A stretch of DNA of 64,000 nucleotides, taken from Sphingomonas sp. IBVSS2 (GTDB lineage Bacteria; Pseudomonadota; Alphaproteobacteria; Sphingomonadales; Sphingomonadaceae). The stretch spans positions 186,001 through 250,000 of the forward strand of contig NZ_NFUR01000002.1 in assembly GCF_002127225.1 (NCBI RefSeq). Direction: 5' to 3'. A program made the translations under genes and the position numbers. Shown here piece by piece: positions 35,850 to 46,457 of this stretch (positions within the stretch are counted from its first letter, which is position 1; each line of letters opens with the position of its first letter). Under the pieces are notes generated by a model. That model made no database searches. It saw only the letters and a list, made by a program, of their open reading frames with translations, and was not told where the DNA came from.

Positions 35850-36553
35850 AGCAGGGCGGCGGGGGCTGCCTCAAGCTGTTCGGTGTCACCCTCGTGATCG
35901 TGCTGGCGGTAGTCCTGACGATGGGGGCCGGCTTCTGGTTCCTGGGCGATACGATCAAGCGGCAGTTCCAGGGCCCGACGCCCGAGACGGTGGCGCAAGC
36001 CAGCCTGCAGGGACTGCGCGAGCAGAACCGCCTGTCCGCCTTCGCGGCCAAGTTCGTCGCGGTGGTCACGTCGAAGCAGAGCCAGCTGGGCCTCACCGCG
36101 CAGAAGACGATGATCATGCCGGGCAGCGTCCGCTATGAAGTCGATCTGTCGAAGCTGCGCCAGGAGGATGTGACCTGGGACGCGCAGAACAAGCTGCTGA
36201 CCGTCCGGCTGCCGGCCGTCGAGGCAATGGGCCCGGACGTCGATCTCGACCAGGTCCGCCAGTACGACAATGGCGGCATCCTGCTCTCGGTCACCGATGT
36301 CGGTGGCAAGCTCGACGATGCCAATCGCAAGGCCGGCCAGCAGGAGCTACTCCGCCAGGCCCAGTCGGGCCCCTATATGCGCATGGCCCGCGACGCGACG
36401 CGGCGCGCGGTGGAGCGCAGCTTCACCATGCCGCTCCGGGCGACCGGCATCGCCGCCGATGTCCAGGTGATCTTCCCCGACGAGGCGAACCGCTCGAGCG
36501 AGCGCTGGGACGAATCGCGCAGGCCCGAAGAGGTGATCGCCAACAAATGGTGA
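35831..36553 (+). CDS. DUF4230 membrane-anchored protein
   Basis: This 240-residue protein has a single N-terminal membrane helix (about residues 15-40; LFGVTLVIVLAVVLTMGAGF) and a periplasmic DUF4230 domain, with KYEVDLSK-like strand RYEVDLSKLRQEDV and the C-terminal block SFTMPLRATGIAADVQVIF. The function of DUF4230 is unknown. The start is either TTG 35831, which has GAGGAGG at good spacing, or GTG 35846, which overlaps the MBL stop codon (GTGA). It is translationally coupled to the MBL hydrolase gene. Confidence 0.82.
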   Translation: MEDDSVKQGGGGCLKLFGVTLVIVLAVVLTMGAGFWFLGDTIKRQFQGPTPETVAQASLQGLREQNRLSAFAAKFVAVVTSKQSQLGLTAQKTMIMPGSVRYEVDLSKLRQEDVTWDAQNKLLTVRLPAVEAMGPDVDLDQVRQYDNGGILLSVTDVGGKLDDANRKAGQQELLRQAQSGPYMRMARDATRRAVERSFTMPLRATGIAADVQVIFPDEANRSSERWDESRRPEEVIANKW

Positions 36554-36628
36554 GCGGCCGGGCCGTTGAGCGGTCGGCCCGAATGCGCTACCTTCATGGC
36601 ATTGCATATTTCAGTTGGGGGACTGAAC

Positions 36629-37387
36629 ATGGCGACACTCGCCGAACCGATGCCGCGCGTCCAGCGCGACCGCTTCTTCCTGATCCTGTCGCTCGCCATG
36701 ATCGCGGTGATCCTCGGCGGCTTCTCGCTCAACCTGGCGCTCGGCCGGTCGAGCTTCGGCCTGCCGCTGATCTATCATGTCCATGCCTTTGTCTTCATGG
36801 GCTGGATCCTGATCTATCTGGCGCAGAACCTGCTGATCGCCACCGGGAACGCGGCGATTCACCGCCGACTCGGCTGGATCGCGCTGGCCTGGGTGCCGGC
36901 AATGGTGGCGATGGGGCTGGCGATCACGCTCTATGCGGTGCGCGATCATGGCGGGCCGCCCTTCTTCGCGCTGCCCGAGTTCCTGTTCGGCAATCCCGCC
37001 GGCCTGCTCTGCTTCGCCGGGCTGGCCCTTGCGGGATTCGCGATGCGCGGTCGCTCGGACTGGCATCGCCGGCTGATGCTCTGCTCGATGGCGGCGATCA
37101 CCGGGCCGGGCTTCGGGCGGATCCTGCCGGTGCCGTTCATGATCCCCTGGTCGTGGCTGGTCGCGGCGCTGCTCGCCCCGGCGATCTTCCCGCTGATCGG
37201 CATGGCGGTGGACCGGCGGCGCATCGGCCGGGTGCATCCGGCCTGGCTCTGGGGCCTGGGCGCGATGATCGGCACCTTCGCGGTGGGCGAGGCGATCGCG
37301 TTCACGCCGTTCGGCGAATCGGTGACGCGCGCCGTGGTGGCGGGCACGCCCGGTGCCGATCGCGCCTTTGCCGCGCACTTTCCCTGA
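36629..37387 (+). CDS. Polytopic membrane protein, unknown function
   Basis: This 252-residue protein has about seven predicted membrane helices, for example FLILSLAMIAVILGGFSL, VHAFVFMGWILIYLAQNLLI and IALAWVPAMVAMGLAITLYA. Conserved-looking HVHAF and histidine-containing RRLGW segments resemble uncharacterised alphaproteobacterial membrane proteins, but I do not recognise a named family. ATG 36629 has GGGGGA at 8-nt spacing. It precedes nadA by 60 bp in the same direction. Confidence 0.72.
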   Translation: MATLAEPMPRVQRDRFFLILSLAMIAVILGGFSLNLALGRSSFGLPLIYHVHAFVFMGWILIYLAQNLLIATGNAAIHRRLGWIALAWVPAMVAMGLAITLYAVRDHGGPPFFALPEFLFGNPAGLLCFAGLALAGFAMRGRSDWHRRLMLCSMAAITGPGFGRILPVPFMIPWSWLVAALLAPAIFPLIGMAVDRRRIGRVHPAWLWGLGAMIGTFAVGEAIAFTPFGESVTRAVVAGTPGADRAFAAHFP

Positions 37388-37447
37388 TCGACCTTGAACC
37401 CGCGCGCCTGCCGGGCCATGTGCGGCGCGGGCAAGGGAGTGTTAGGC

Positions 37448-38467
37448 ATGGACGCGCGCAATGGTATCGGCGGGAGCCTGTCGGGGCTCGATCTTCGTGC
37501 GGAGATCGACCGGCTGCGCAAGGAGCGCAATGCCGTCATCCTCGCCCATTATTATCAGAAGCCCGAGCTGCAGGACCTGGCGGACTTTGTCGGCGACAGC
37601 CTGGACCTCAGCCGCAAGGCGGCGGAGACCGATGCCGAGGTGATCGCCTTTTGCGGCGTGCGCTTCATGGCCGAGACCGCCAAGATCCTCTCGCCGGACA
37701 AGATCGTGGTGCTGCCCGACATGAATGCCGGGTGCAGCCTGGAGGACAGCTGCCCGCCCGATCAGTTCGCCGCCTTCCGCGCCGCGCATCCGGACCATAT
37801 CGCGCTGACCTATATCAACTGCTCGACCGAGGTTAAGGCGCTCAGCGACATCATCGTCACCTCGAGCTCGGCCGAGAAAATCCTCGCCCAGATCCCGGAG
37901 AGCCAGAAGATCATCTTCGGCCCGGACCGCAATCTGGGCGGCTATCTCAAGCGCAAGGTGGGGCGCGACCTGCTGCTCTGGCCGGGCGTGTGCATCGTGC
38001 ACGAGGCGTTCAGCGAGGCCGAGCTGCTCAAGCTCAAGGCGCAGCACCCCGGCGCGCCGGTGGCGGCGCATCCCGAATGCCCGCCGCACGTGCTCGATCA
38101 CGCCGACTATGTCGGTTCGACCCGCGGCATCCTGGAATTCTCGCAGACCGTTCCGGGCGATACGCTGATCGTCGCCACCGAGCCGCACATCATCCACCAG
38201 ATGCAGAAGGCGATGCCGGGCAAAACCTTCATCGGCGCGCCCGGCGCCGACGGCAACTGCAACTGCAACATCTGCCCCTATATGGCGCTCAACACGATGG
38301 AGAAGCTCTACCTCGCGCTGCGCGACCTCACGCCGCGCATCGAGATCGAGGAGGGCCTGCGCCTCCAGGCCAAGAAGAGCCTGGACCGGATGCTCGAGAT
38401 GGCGGCGGGCACGGTGGGGCAGGGCGATCTGGGCGCGATCGGCGGCGATCCGGCCGGGAGGCGCTGA
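37448..38467 (+). CDS. nadA: Quinolinate synthase
   Basis: This 339-residue [4Fe-4S] enzyme condenses iminoaspartate with DHAP to give quinolinate in NAD synthesis. Signatures include [20 protein letters not shown], the cluster cysteine in [11 protein letters not shown], the central PGVCIVHE and [11 protein letters not shown] region, and [16 protein letters not shown] 37448 is selected as the family N-terminus starts soon after. nadC lies 1.1 kb downstream in the same direction, separated by a dioxygenase gene on the other strand; nadB is not in the window. Confidence 0.97.
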   Translation: MDARNGIGGSLSGLDLRAEIDRLRKERNAVILAHYYQKPELQDLADFVGDSLDLSRKAAETDAEVIAFCGVRFMAETAKILSPDKIVVLPDMNAGCSLEDSCPPDQFAAFRAAHPDHIALTYINCSTEVKALSDIIVTSSSAEKILAQIPESQKIIFGPDRNLGGYLKRKVGRDLLLWPGVCIVHEAFSEAELLKLKAQHPGAPVAAHPECPPHVLDHADYVGSTRGILEFSQTVPGDTLIVATEPHIIHQMQKAMPGKTFIGAPGADGNCNCNICPYMALNTMEKLYLALRDLTPRIEIEEGLRLQAKKSLDRMLEMAAGTVGQGDLGAIGGDPAGRR

Positions 38468-38471
38468 ATTC

Positions 38472-38498
38472 GCGCCGTTCCCCAAGGGGAAGGGGCGC
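38472..38498. terminator. GC hairpin between convergent genes
   Basis: GCGCCGTTCCCCAAGGGGAA plus GGGGCGC forms a nearly continuous stem between nadA (+) and the PhyH gene (-). No T-run is present. It is another member of the hairpins at convergent junctions. Confidence 0.5.
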
Positions 38499-38500
38499 GC

Positions 38501-39493
38501 TCACCGCCACGCCGGCTGGATGCCCATTTCCGCCGAATAATAGTTCACATATTGGGCCAGCCGCGGCTGCCCGGCCGTGTTCGGGCTGGCGCCGTGCGGC
38601 AGGTCGTGCCGCCAGATGATCAGGTCGCCGGCACGGGCGGGGACGCGCACGGCCTGGTCGCTCAGGTCCATCGTTCGCGGATCGGCGCCGCCCAGCGCGG
38701 CCAGCCACTCGGCCAAGCGATGGTGGAAGCCGGGAACCAGCTCGAACGCGCCCTGATCGGCGGCCGTGTCGGAGAGATAGAGGATGCCCTGGGTCGCGAA
38801 GGCGATCGGCGGGACGAGGCTCACGTCCCAGTGCAGCCGCGGCGCCGCGAAGCCGTGCGGTGCGCGCAGCGGCGCGTTGAAGCTCATCCGGTCGACGCGC
38901 GGCCACAGGTCGCTCGTGCCCCAGAGCTGGGCAAAGGCCTTGTGCACGCGCGGTGCGCGTCGCGCCGCCTCCAATGCGGGATGCTGGAAGCGCTGGACCA
39001 TCAGCCCGTTGGTGCGTGGGCCATGCCAGCTTGCCGGATCGGCCGGATCCGCCCCGGCGGCTTCCCAGAGCAGGGCTGCGGCCGCTTCGACTTCCCGGGG
39101 CGTGATCGCGCCGCGCAGGATCACATAGCCCTGCGCATCCCAATGGGCGAGGTCCGCTGCGTCGAGCACCGCCGGCATCGCGTCGATCCGCGAGAGCTGG
39201 GCGGAGACCTGCGGTGGAGGCGGGGCGCCGGCGATCGCTGCATGATAGCGGGCGATCGTCACCGGGTCGGGCGGGCCCGCGGTAGCGACGATCCAGCGCC
39301 GGAAGGCATCGAAATCGGGCCGTTCGCGGCCCAGGAACTGTAGCGTCTGCTCCAGGCCCAGGCCCAATGCGTCGAGCAGCAGCTTGTCGGCCATCCACTC
39401 GTCGGGCGGCGACGGCCGATGCGTGACGCGGCGTTCCCAATAAGCGCGCAGCCGGCGGACTTCGGGCATCGCGGCGGGTTCGATATCGGCCAT
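38501..39493 (-). CDS. Phytanoyl-CoA dioxygenase (PhyH) family protein
   Basis: This 330-residue protein has the Fe(II)/2-oxoglutarate oxygenase core: RLHWDVSLVPP contains the HxD iron ligands, IIWRHDLPHGASPN the distal histidine, and RLAQYVNYYSAE the 2-oxoglutarate side. The N-terminal 110 residues (RRLRAYWERRVTHRPSPPDE) form an extra helical region. The substrate is unknown. ATG 39493 (MADIEPAAMPEV) is chosen; the open frame upstream overlaps the divergent nadC promoter region. Confidence 0.88.
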   Translation of the reverse strand: MADIEPAAMPEVRRLRAYWERRVTHRPSPPDEWMADKLLLDALGLGLEQTLQFLGRERPDFDAFRRWIVATAGPPDPVTIARYHAAIAGAPPPPQVSAQLSRIDAMPAVLDAADLAHWDAQGYVILRGAITPREVEAAAALLWEAAGADPADPASWHGPRTNGLMVQRFQHPALEAARRAPRVHKAFAQLWGTSDLWPRVDRMSFNAPLRAPHGFAAPRLHWDVSLVPPIAFATQGILYLSDTAADQGAFELVPGFHHRLAEWLAALGGADPRTMDLSDQAVRVPARAGDLIIWRHDLPHGASPNTAGQPRLAQYVNYYSAEMGIQPAWR

Positions 39494-39600
39494 GGAATCA
39501 GCCTGTATGCGTGCCGCATCCCGGTCAATTCGGGTTGGAACCGATCCCGCGCGGTTCCGCGCCCCCTTGCCGTCCACGCGGACTGTGCCACAAGCGCGCC

Positions 39601-40452
39601 ATGCCACACGTCTTCGCGCTTCCGGGATTCGATCTCGATGCCTTTATTGCCGCCACGCTCGCCGAGGATCTGGGCGAGGAGGGCGATATCACGTCCGCCG
39701 CGGTGATCCCGGCCGATGCGGTGTTCGCGGGGGTGATGGACAGCCGCGACGCGATCACCGTCGCCGGCCTGCCCGTTGCGGAGGCCTTTTTCCGCGCGCT
39801 CGATCCCGAGGTCAAGATCGAGCGGCTGGTCGAGGATGGCGATCGCGTGGCGCCGGGCACCGATCTGATGCGGCTGCGCGGCCGGGCGCGTGCCTTGCTC
39901 ACCGCCGAGCGTTCCGCCCTCAACACGGTGCAGCATCTCTCCGGCATCGCGACCATGGCGCGAGCCTATGTCGATGCCATGGCGGGGACCGGCGCCACGC
40001 TGCTCGACACGCGCAAGACGCTGCCCGGCCTGCGCAGGCTGGAGAAATACGCGACTCGCATGGGCGGGGCGACCAACCACCGCATGGGCCTGTGGGACGC
40101 CGCGATGATCAAGGACAATCACGTGGCCGTCGCCGGATCGGTGGCCGAGGCGGCGCGGCGGGCCGTCGCCGCGGGGATCGCGCGCATCATCGTCGAGGTC
40201 GACCGGATCGACCAGATCGAGCCGGCGCTTGCCGCGGGGGCGACGCATCTGTTGCTCGACAATATGGGGCCGGAGACGCTGCACGAGGCCGTTGCGCTGG
40301 TCGCGGGCCGGGTGCCGACCGAGGCGTCGGGCGGCGTGCGGCTCGACACGATCCGGGCGATCGCCGCAAGCGGCGTGACCTATGTCAGCGTCGGCAGGCT
40401 CACCCAATCGGCGCCCGCCGCCGATATCGGCCTGGATTTCGCGCAAGGATGA
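39601..40452 (+). CDS. nadC: Nicotinate-nucleotide pyrophosphorylase (carboxylating)
   Basis: This 283-residue enzyme (quinolinate phosphoribosyltransferase) converts quinolinate and PRPP to nicotinate mononucleotide. It shows AEDLGEEGDITSAAVIP, SALNTVQHLSGIATMARAYV, LLDTRKTLPGLRRLEKYA and IKDNHVAVAG, with EVDRIDQIEPAL and LLDNMGPETL near the active site. The ATG begins MPHVFALPGFD. Its stop codon lies 5 bp before the RNase T2 start. Confidence 0.97.
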   Translation: MPHVFALPGFDLDAFIAATLAEDLGEEGDITSAAVIPADAVFAGVMDSRDAITVAGLPVAEAFFRALDPEVKIERLVEDGDRVAPGTDLMRLRGRARALLTAERSALNTVQHLSGIATMARAYVDAMAGTGATLLDTRKTLPGLRRLEKYATRMGGATNHRMGLWDAAMIKDNHVAVAGSVAEAARRAVAAGIARIIVEVDRIDQIEPALAAGATHLLLDNMGPETLHEAVALVAGRVPTEASGGVRLDTIRAIAASGVTYVSVGRLTQSAPAADIGLDFAQG

Positions 40453-40457
40453 GGAGC

Positions 40458-41183
40458 ATGGACGTGCGCAAGCTGGCTCTTGGTCTCGTCGGCACCGGCC
40501 TTGCGCTGCTGCCCGGCATCGCTTCCGCCCAGGCGCTGATGTGCCATGTGCCGGGCAAGGTCGAGCGGCCACGCCCCGATCTGCCCGGCGCGAAGGAGCC
40601 GCGGCGGATCATGCCGATCGGCTCCTATACGCTGGCGCTCACCTGGAGCCCCGGTTTCTGCCGCGCGCATGGCGACGAACCGGAGAATCGCTTCCAGTGC
40701 GGCCAGGGCGCGCGCTTCGGCTTCACCCTGCACGGCTTGTGGCCCGATGGGGAGACGCGGAGCTGGCCGCAATATTGCGCGGACACCCGCATCCTGCCGC
40801 CCGCGCAGATCAAGTCGATGCTCTGCGCCACGCCCTCGGCGCAGCTGATCCAGCACGAATGGGCCAAGCACGGCACCTGCACCTCGATGTCGCCCGCCGC
40901 CTATTTCGGCACGGCCAGGCGGCTCTATGATGCGGTCCGCTATCCGGACATGGAGGGGCTGTCGCGCGGGGCGCTGACCGTCGGCCGGTTCAAGGCGCGT
41001 TTCGCCGAGGCCAATCGCGGCATTCCCGCCGATGCGATCCGCGTGACGGTGACGCGCGAGGGGTGGCTCGACGAACTCTGGCTCTGCCTCGACAAGGGGC
41101 TGCGCTACGAGGCGTGCCGGCCCGGCACCGGCGGGGCCGCCGATGGCAGCGCGCTGAAGATCTGGCGGGGCGGGCGACGCTAG
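40458..41183 (+). CDS. Ribonuclease T2 family protein, secreted
   Basis: This 241-residue protein has a signal peptide (LALGLVGTGLALLPGIASAQA, cleavage near residue 25). Both catalytic sequences of the T2 family are intact: FTLHGLWPDGE (CAS I, His) and HEWAKHGTCTS (CAS II, two His and Glu). It should cleave RNA non-specifically via 2',3'-cyclic phosphates in the periplasm or outside the cell. Cysteine pairs suit disulfide formation. It follows nadC by 5 bp and is probably co-transcribed with it. Confidence 0.93.
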   Translation: MDVRKLALGLVGTGLALLPGIASAQALMCHVPGKVERPRPDLPGAKEPRRIMPIGSYTLALTWSPGFCRAHGDEPENRFQCGQGARFGFTLHGLWPDGETRSWPQYCADTRILPPAQIKSMLCATPSAQLIQHEWAKHGTCTSMSPAAYFGTARRLYDAVRYPDMEGLSRGALTVGRFKARFAEANRGIPADAIRVTVTREGWLDELWLCLDKGLRYEACRPGTGGAADGSALKIWRGGRR

Positions 41184-41207
41184 GTTGGGAAGCCAAGCAT
41201 GATATCT

Positions 41208-41233
41208 GTCATCCCCGCTTTCGCAGGGATGAC
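41208..41233. repeat. Single REP-like palindrome
   Basis: GTCATCCCCGCTTTCGCAGG continuing GATGAC is an imperfect palindrome between RNase T2 (+) and the DUF4112 gene (-), a convergent junction. It is the reverse-oriented relative of the palindrome at 32475-32498. Confidence 0.6.
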
Positions 41234-41271
41234 TATGGAGAGCGGGAACGACGAAAGATGAGTCCCGACCC

Positions 41272-41709
41272 CTAGCCCTGATGGACCGTCGCGGTGCCCG
41301 GATGGTGCCGGTCGAGATGGCGCTTGATCAGCCTGAGGTTGCGGGTGTTCGACCTGAACAGGAAATCCGCCGCGTCGCCCACCACCGGGACCAGTCCGAT
41401 CAGCCAGTCGAAGCCGACATTGCCGACCATGCGCATCATCGTCGTCGTCGGCATCTTCAGGTTGCGCGCCTCCCAGACGATATAGAGGCCGAGCAGCGCG
41501 GCGATCAGGTCGCCGCCCACGGGCACGAGGCCCAGGATCGCGTCGAGGCCGACCTTGGCCTTGGTGCCGGGGATGGGCACGCTGCGCTCGAGCAGATGCT
41601 CCATCATCTCGATCCGCCGGCGCACGTCCGCCGCATGCGTTCCCAGCGGCAGCGCCGCCGCTGCCGCCTTTGCCCCCGAAGCCATCCGCGTCGTTCTCGC
41701 CACGTTCAC
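41272..41709 (-). CDS. DUF4112 family protein
   Basis: This 145-residue protein has the DUF4112 core: IEMMEHLLERSVPIPGTKAK, GLDAILGLVPVGGDLIAALL and FDWLIGLVPVVGDAADFLF, two related amphipathic GLVPVxGD segments. The function is unknown; the hydrophobic segments suggest membrane association. The GTG start at 41709 overlaps the stop codon of the upstream lipoprotein (GTGA), implying coupling. A GTG two codons later is also possible. Confidence 0.85.
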   Translation of the reverse strand: MNVARTTRMASGAKAAAAALPLGTHAADVRRRIEMMEHLLERSVPIPGTKAKVGLDAILGLVPVGGDLIAALLGLYIVWEARNLKMPTTTMMRMVGNVGFDWLIGLVPVVGDAADFLFRSNTRNLRLIKRHLDRHHPGTATVHQG

Positions 41710-43169
41710 CTCGTCTCGTTGCGCAGGTGGTTCAACGGGTGCCACGCGCGAGCGTTCCCCTGCCAGGCCTGCAGCCGCAATGCGACGATAGACCATCGGA
41801 AGGGCTGGGCGATAGGGATGAAAGCGCCGTCCGCGGTGAGCGCGGCATCGGCCTCGGCGATGCGATGGGCACGGGCGTAGAGGTCCGGCGCGTCGCGCCC
41901 GGCTTCGATCAGCGTCTGCGCATCGTCGGAGCAGGCCTGGCAGGCGGTGGCGACGAACCACCGTGCGCTGTCATAGGGTGCGACGGCATCGACGAGGCGC
42001 AGGTCCGCGGGGGCGTCTAGGGCACTGCGGACGGGCATGATGCCGATCGCATAGAGCGCCTCGGCCAGCCGCGACCAGACGAGCGTGGCGCCCGGCCCCC
42101 CGGGCAAGGCGATGCGCACGGTGATTTGGCCCGGATGCGCGCGCCGCCAGCCGGCGACCGAGGCCCGCGCATTCTGCCGGCGCTGGTCGAGGTCGAGCGG
42201 CGCCCAGGCGGGTTGCGCGGGTGGATTGGCCGAATCGAGTTGTCCCGGAAGCAGCGTTTCGACGGGCGCCCAGTCCGGATGGATCTCGTGCGTGAGGGTG
42301 GGGCGATCGATCGCCATCGCGATCGCGGCGCGATTGGCGGGATCCGCCAGAAACCCCTGGCGCGAGACCACGGCCAGGCCGAACAGCCCGAGCGCGTTGT
42401 CCAGCTTCACATTGGGCGCGGCGATGCTTGATGCCACTACCAGCGGCCAGTCGGCGAAGCTGCCGCCCAGCACCAGGTCCGACTGGCCGTCGCGGAAACG
42501 GGCAAGGGCCACCGCGGCGCGCTCGCCATGGAACTGCAGCATCTCCTGGGGGCGGGGCGCGCCGGCGTCTTCGGCCGCGTCCGGATCGGGCGCCGGGCGC
42601 AACAGCACGCTGGCGTGGTGCTGCGTGGCCCGGAAGGGGCCGCTGCCGTCGAGCTTGTCGAGCCGGAACACCGCCATTTCGGGTTGGGCGAACAGCTTGA
42701 GCAGGTCGGGCCGGGGGCGTTTCAGCCGCACTTCGATCACCTGCGGCGTCATTTCCACGATCTCGTCGATCACCGCGAGAAAGGGCGAGAGCGCGTTGCG
42801 CGAACGCGGCGCGATCGTGCGGCGCAGCGCCCGTACCACTTGTTCGGCGGTGACCGGCTCGCCGTCCGGCCAGGTCGCATCGTCGCGCAGGCGGAAGATA
42901 TAGCTGCGGCCATCGTCGATCACGATCCAGCGTTCGGCCAGCCCCGGCTCGATCTGGCCGGTGGCGTCGAATCGCACCAGACCCTGCGCCGTCGCGCCGA
43001 GCAGCACGCGGCGGGCGGAATCCAGGGGGCCGGCGTCGGGGTCGGCGAGCGCGCTGCTCGCACCGATCGCGCTGACCACCACTGCGGTGTCGTCGCGCCG
43101 CTGCCCCGCGCCGCCGTCGCACGCCGCGAGCATGACGAGGGACAGCAAACAGAGGAGGCGAGGGGACAT
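41706..43169 (-). CDS. Peptide/oligosaccharide-binding lipoprotein, SBP family 5
   Basis: This 487-residue protein has a lipoprotein signal peptide with lipobox LAAC (Cys about 17) and an OppA/DppA-type solute-binding domain: GATAQGLVRFDATGQIEPGLAERW and FRLRDDATWPDGEPVTAEQVVRAL are family signatures. ABC permease and ATPase genes are absent from the neighbourhood, so it is an orphan binding protein. ATG 43169 (MSPRLLCLLSL) gives the signal peptide. It diverges from a small secreted protein gene. Confidence 0.88.
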   Translation of the reverse strand: MSPRLLCLLSLVMLAACDGGAGQRRDDTAVVVSAIGASSALADPDAGPLDSARRVLLGATAQGLVRFDATGQIEPGLAERWIVIDDGRSYIFRLRDDATWPDGEPVTAEQVVRALRRTIAPRSRNALSPFLAVIDEIVEMTPQVIEVRLKRPRPDLLKLFAQPEMAVFRLDKLDGSGPFRATQHHASVLLRPAPDPDAAEDAGAPRPQEMLQFHGERAAVALARFRDGQSDLVLGGSFADWPLVVASSIAAPNVKLDNALGLFGLAVVSRQGFLADPANRAAIAMAIDRPTLTHEIHPDWAPVETLLPGQLDSANPPAQPAWAPLDLDQRRQNARASVAGWRRAHPGQITVRIALPGGPGATLVWSRLAEALYAIGIMPVRSALDAPADLRLVDAVAPYDSARWFVATACQACSDDAQTLIEAGRDAPDLYARAHRIAEADAALTADGAFIPIAQPFRWSIVALRLQAWQGNARAWHPLNHLRNETR

Positions 43170-43317
43170 CAGGCAAATCCGGCTGGGCGGAACGGGTGTA
43201 TGATCGCCGGACCCCGCTGCCAACCCCCGTGGCGCTTCACTGATTTGCTGCGGTGCGGGAACCATCGAAGCATGCGAGGCATTTCATTCCCATTCCTTTG
43301 AAAGGGGAGTGTGTACG

Positions 43318-43551
43318 ATGCGTATTCTTGGTCGGGCGGCGGCTGTCGCTGCCCTGGTTTCGCTGGCCGCCGTGCCGGCGCTCGCTGCGTCTGAAACCTC
43401 GGCGTCGAAGCTGTCTCTGCGTGGAGCGACCAGTTCCAAGCACAAATCGGATATCGCCGGTGCGCCGATCATTGCGATCATCGGCGTCGTTGCGATCGTG
43501 GCCGGAGGCGTGATCATCGCCACCCAGGACGACAAACCCGACAGCCCGTGA
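43318..43551 (+). CDS. Small exported protein with C-terminal hydrophobic segment
   Basis: This 77-residue protein has a signal peptide (cleavage after VPALAA, about residue 24), a short Ser/Lys-rich mature region, then a hydrophobic stretch (APIIAIIGVVAIVAGGVIIA) ending in a polar tail. AGGGGAG lies 8 nt before the ATG. No family is recognised. The C-terminal segment could anchor it in a membrane. The T-rich start of the gene and good ribosome-binding site support expression. Confidence 0.7.
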   Translation: MRILGRAAAVAALVSLAAVPALAASETSASKLSLRGATSSKHKSDIAGAPIIAIIGVVAIVAGGVIIATQDDKPDSP

Positions 43552-43573
43552 AGGGCATCGGTTTGAAAGACAT

Positions 43574-43660
43574 TGGTGCGGACGGCGGGACTCGAACCCG
43601 CACGCCCTGAAGGGCAGAAGATTTTAAGTCTCCGGCGTCTACCGGTTCCGCCACGTCCGC
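43574..43660 (-). tRNA. tRNA-Leu (anticodon UAA)
   Basis: On the minus strand the 7-bp acceptor stem pairs GCGGACG with CGTCCGC. The anticodon stem GGAGA/TCTTC encloses CTTAAAA, giving anticodon UAA. A long variable arm (CTGCCCTTCAGGGCG) and T-loop GGTTCGAGTCC identify a class II leucine tRNA. The 3' CCA is encoded. It lies just upstream of ihfB on the same strand. Confidence 0.97.
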
Positions 43661-43711
43661 ACGCGTCCACGCAAGCGCATGGAATCGCCAGCGTCAAGCG
43701 GCGCGCATCGC

Positions 43712-43990
43712 TCAGACGTTGAGCTTGATGCGCATTTCCTTGCCGGGCTTGAAATAAGGGACGCGCTTGGCATCCACTTCGACCGTCTCGCCGGTGCGCG
43801 GGTTGCGGCCGACGCGCGCATCGCGCGCGCGGGTGGAAAAAGCGCCGAAGCCGCGCAGCTCCACGCGGCCATCTTCCTGGAGCCGGCCGACGATCTCGTC
43901 GAAGAAGACCGACACGATCTTCTCGACCTCGCGGACCGAAAGGCCCGGATTGTCCTGCACCAGCAACTGAACCAGTTCCGAGCGGATCAT
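43712..43990 (-). CDS. ihfB: Integration host factor beta / HU-family DNA-binding protein
   Basis: This 92-residue protein has the HU/IHF fold with [40 protein letters not shown] and the beta-arm [15 protein letters not shown] followed by [10 protein letters not shown]. The IRSELVQLL opening and position downstream of rpsA support the IHF beta subunit, which bends DNA with IhfA at specific sites. GGGAGGG precedes the ATG at 43990. A terminator (44122-44155) separates it from rpsA. Confidence 0.95.
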   Translation of the reverse strand: MIRSELVQLLVQDNPGLSVREVEKIVSVFFDEIVGRLQEDGRVELRGFGAFSTRARDARVGRNPRTGETVEVDAKRVPYFKPGKEMRIKLNV

Positions 43991-44121
43991 CCGCAACCCT
44001 CCCTTTGCCCACGCGGATCTGCGGTCTTCCGCGCGAGCGCCAAATCCCTGATGGGCTCTCTAACCCTGTTCGCCAACCTGCATCAACCCGCAGATGGCTA
44101 TTAACCCATGATATTCCGGAA

Positions 44122-44155
44122 TAAACGAAACGGGGAGCGGTTTTGCCGCTCCCCG
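44122..44155 (-). terminator. Rho-independent terminator of rpsA
   Basis: On the minus strand CGGGGAGCGG and CCGCTCCCCG pair around a 5-nt loop and run into TTTCGTTT. It lies 9 bp beyond the rpsA stop codon. Confidence 0.88.
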
Positions 44156-44164
44156 TCGCCGTTC

Positions 44165-45877
<1,713 letters not shown>

Positions 45878-46184
45878 AAGGGTTTCAGTTCCTAATCATG
45901 TTGTTTCCGGCCAGTCGGTTGGATCCGACGGTCTTTGGGCCAGACTCGCCGCGGCGGCCGGTCGCCGGTCGCGGCATCCGTCGTGCGGGCGCAGGCGAAG
46001 GAAAGACAAGACGCCGATCAAAGCGAAAAGGGCGCGTGAGAGTCACCCCTCCGCGCCTTCCTCCGCGAACACCCGTCCGCCGGACGCGCGCGCTCTAGCC
46101 GAATCCGCCCATATCCGCAAGCATTGCAGAGAGGCGCGCGGGATGCGACGTGCGGGGCCTGAGACCAGGTCGCGGGGAATCAAG
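45878..46184. other. Gene-free stretch: rpsA leader / divergent promoter region
   Basis: I see no credible gene here. It must contain the rpsA promoter (leftward) and that of the 90-residue gene (rightward). The rpsA leader is about 300 bp long at most; S1 genes are often autoregulated through the leader, but I cannot identify a specific structure. Confidence 0.5.
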
Positions 46185-46457
46185 ATGGAATATGACAAGC
46201 AGCGTTTCGAGAATGTCGAGATCGTGCTCGACGGCAACGTCTTCCGCAATTGCACCTTCAACGAAGTGATATTCGTCTATTCGGGCGGGCCGGTGGACAT
46301 GGTCGATTGCGGCATCGAGCGCTTCTCGATGCGGTTCGACGGCGATCTCGCCCAGGGCCTGTTCACGCTCTATCAGCTGTTCGGCACCGAAGGCATGTTG
46401 CAGATCATCCGCGGCTTCACCCAGCCGGCGGAAGGCGAGATCCAGATCGATATCTAG
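46185..46457 (+). CDS. Hypothetical pentapeptide-like small protein
   Basis: This 90-residue protein begins MEYDKQRFENVEIVLDGNVF and continues FRNCTFNEVIFVYSGGPVDMVDC, a pattern like short right-handed beta-helix proteins; the second half (LFTLYQLFGTEGMLQIIRGF) is amphipathic. No characterised family is recognised. GGGGAAT lies before the ATG. Its TAG stop codon is immediately followed by repeat copy 3. Confidence 0.7.
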   Translation: MEYDKQRFENVEIVLDGNVFRNCTFNEVIFVYSGGPVDMVDCGIERFSMRFDGDLAQGLFTLYQLFGTEGMLQIIRGFTQPAEGEIQIDI

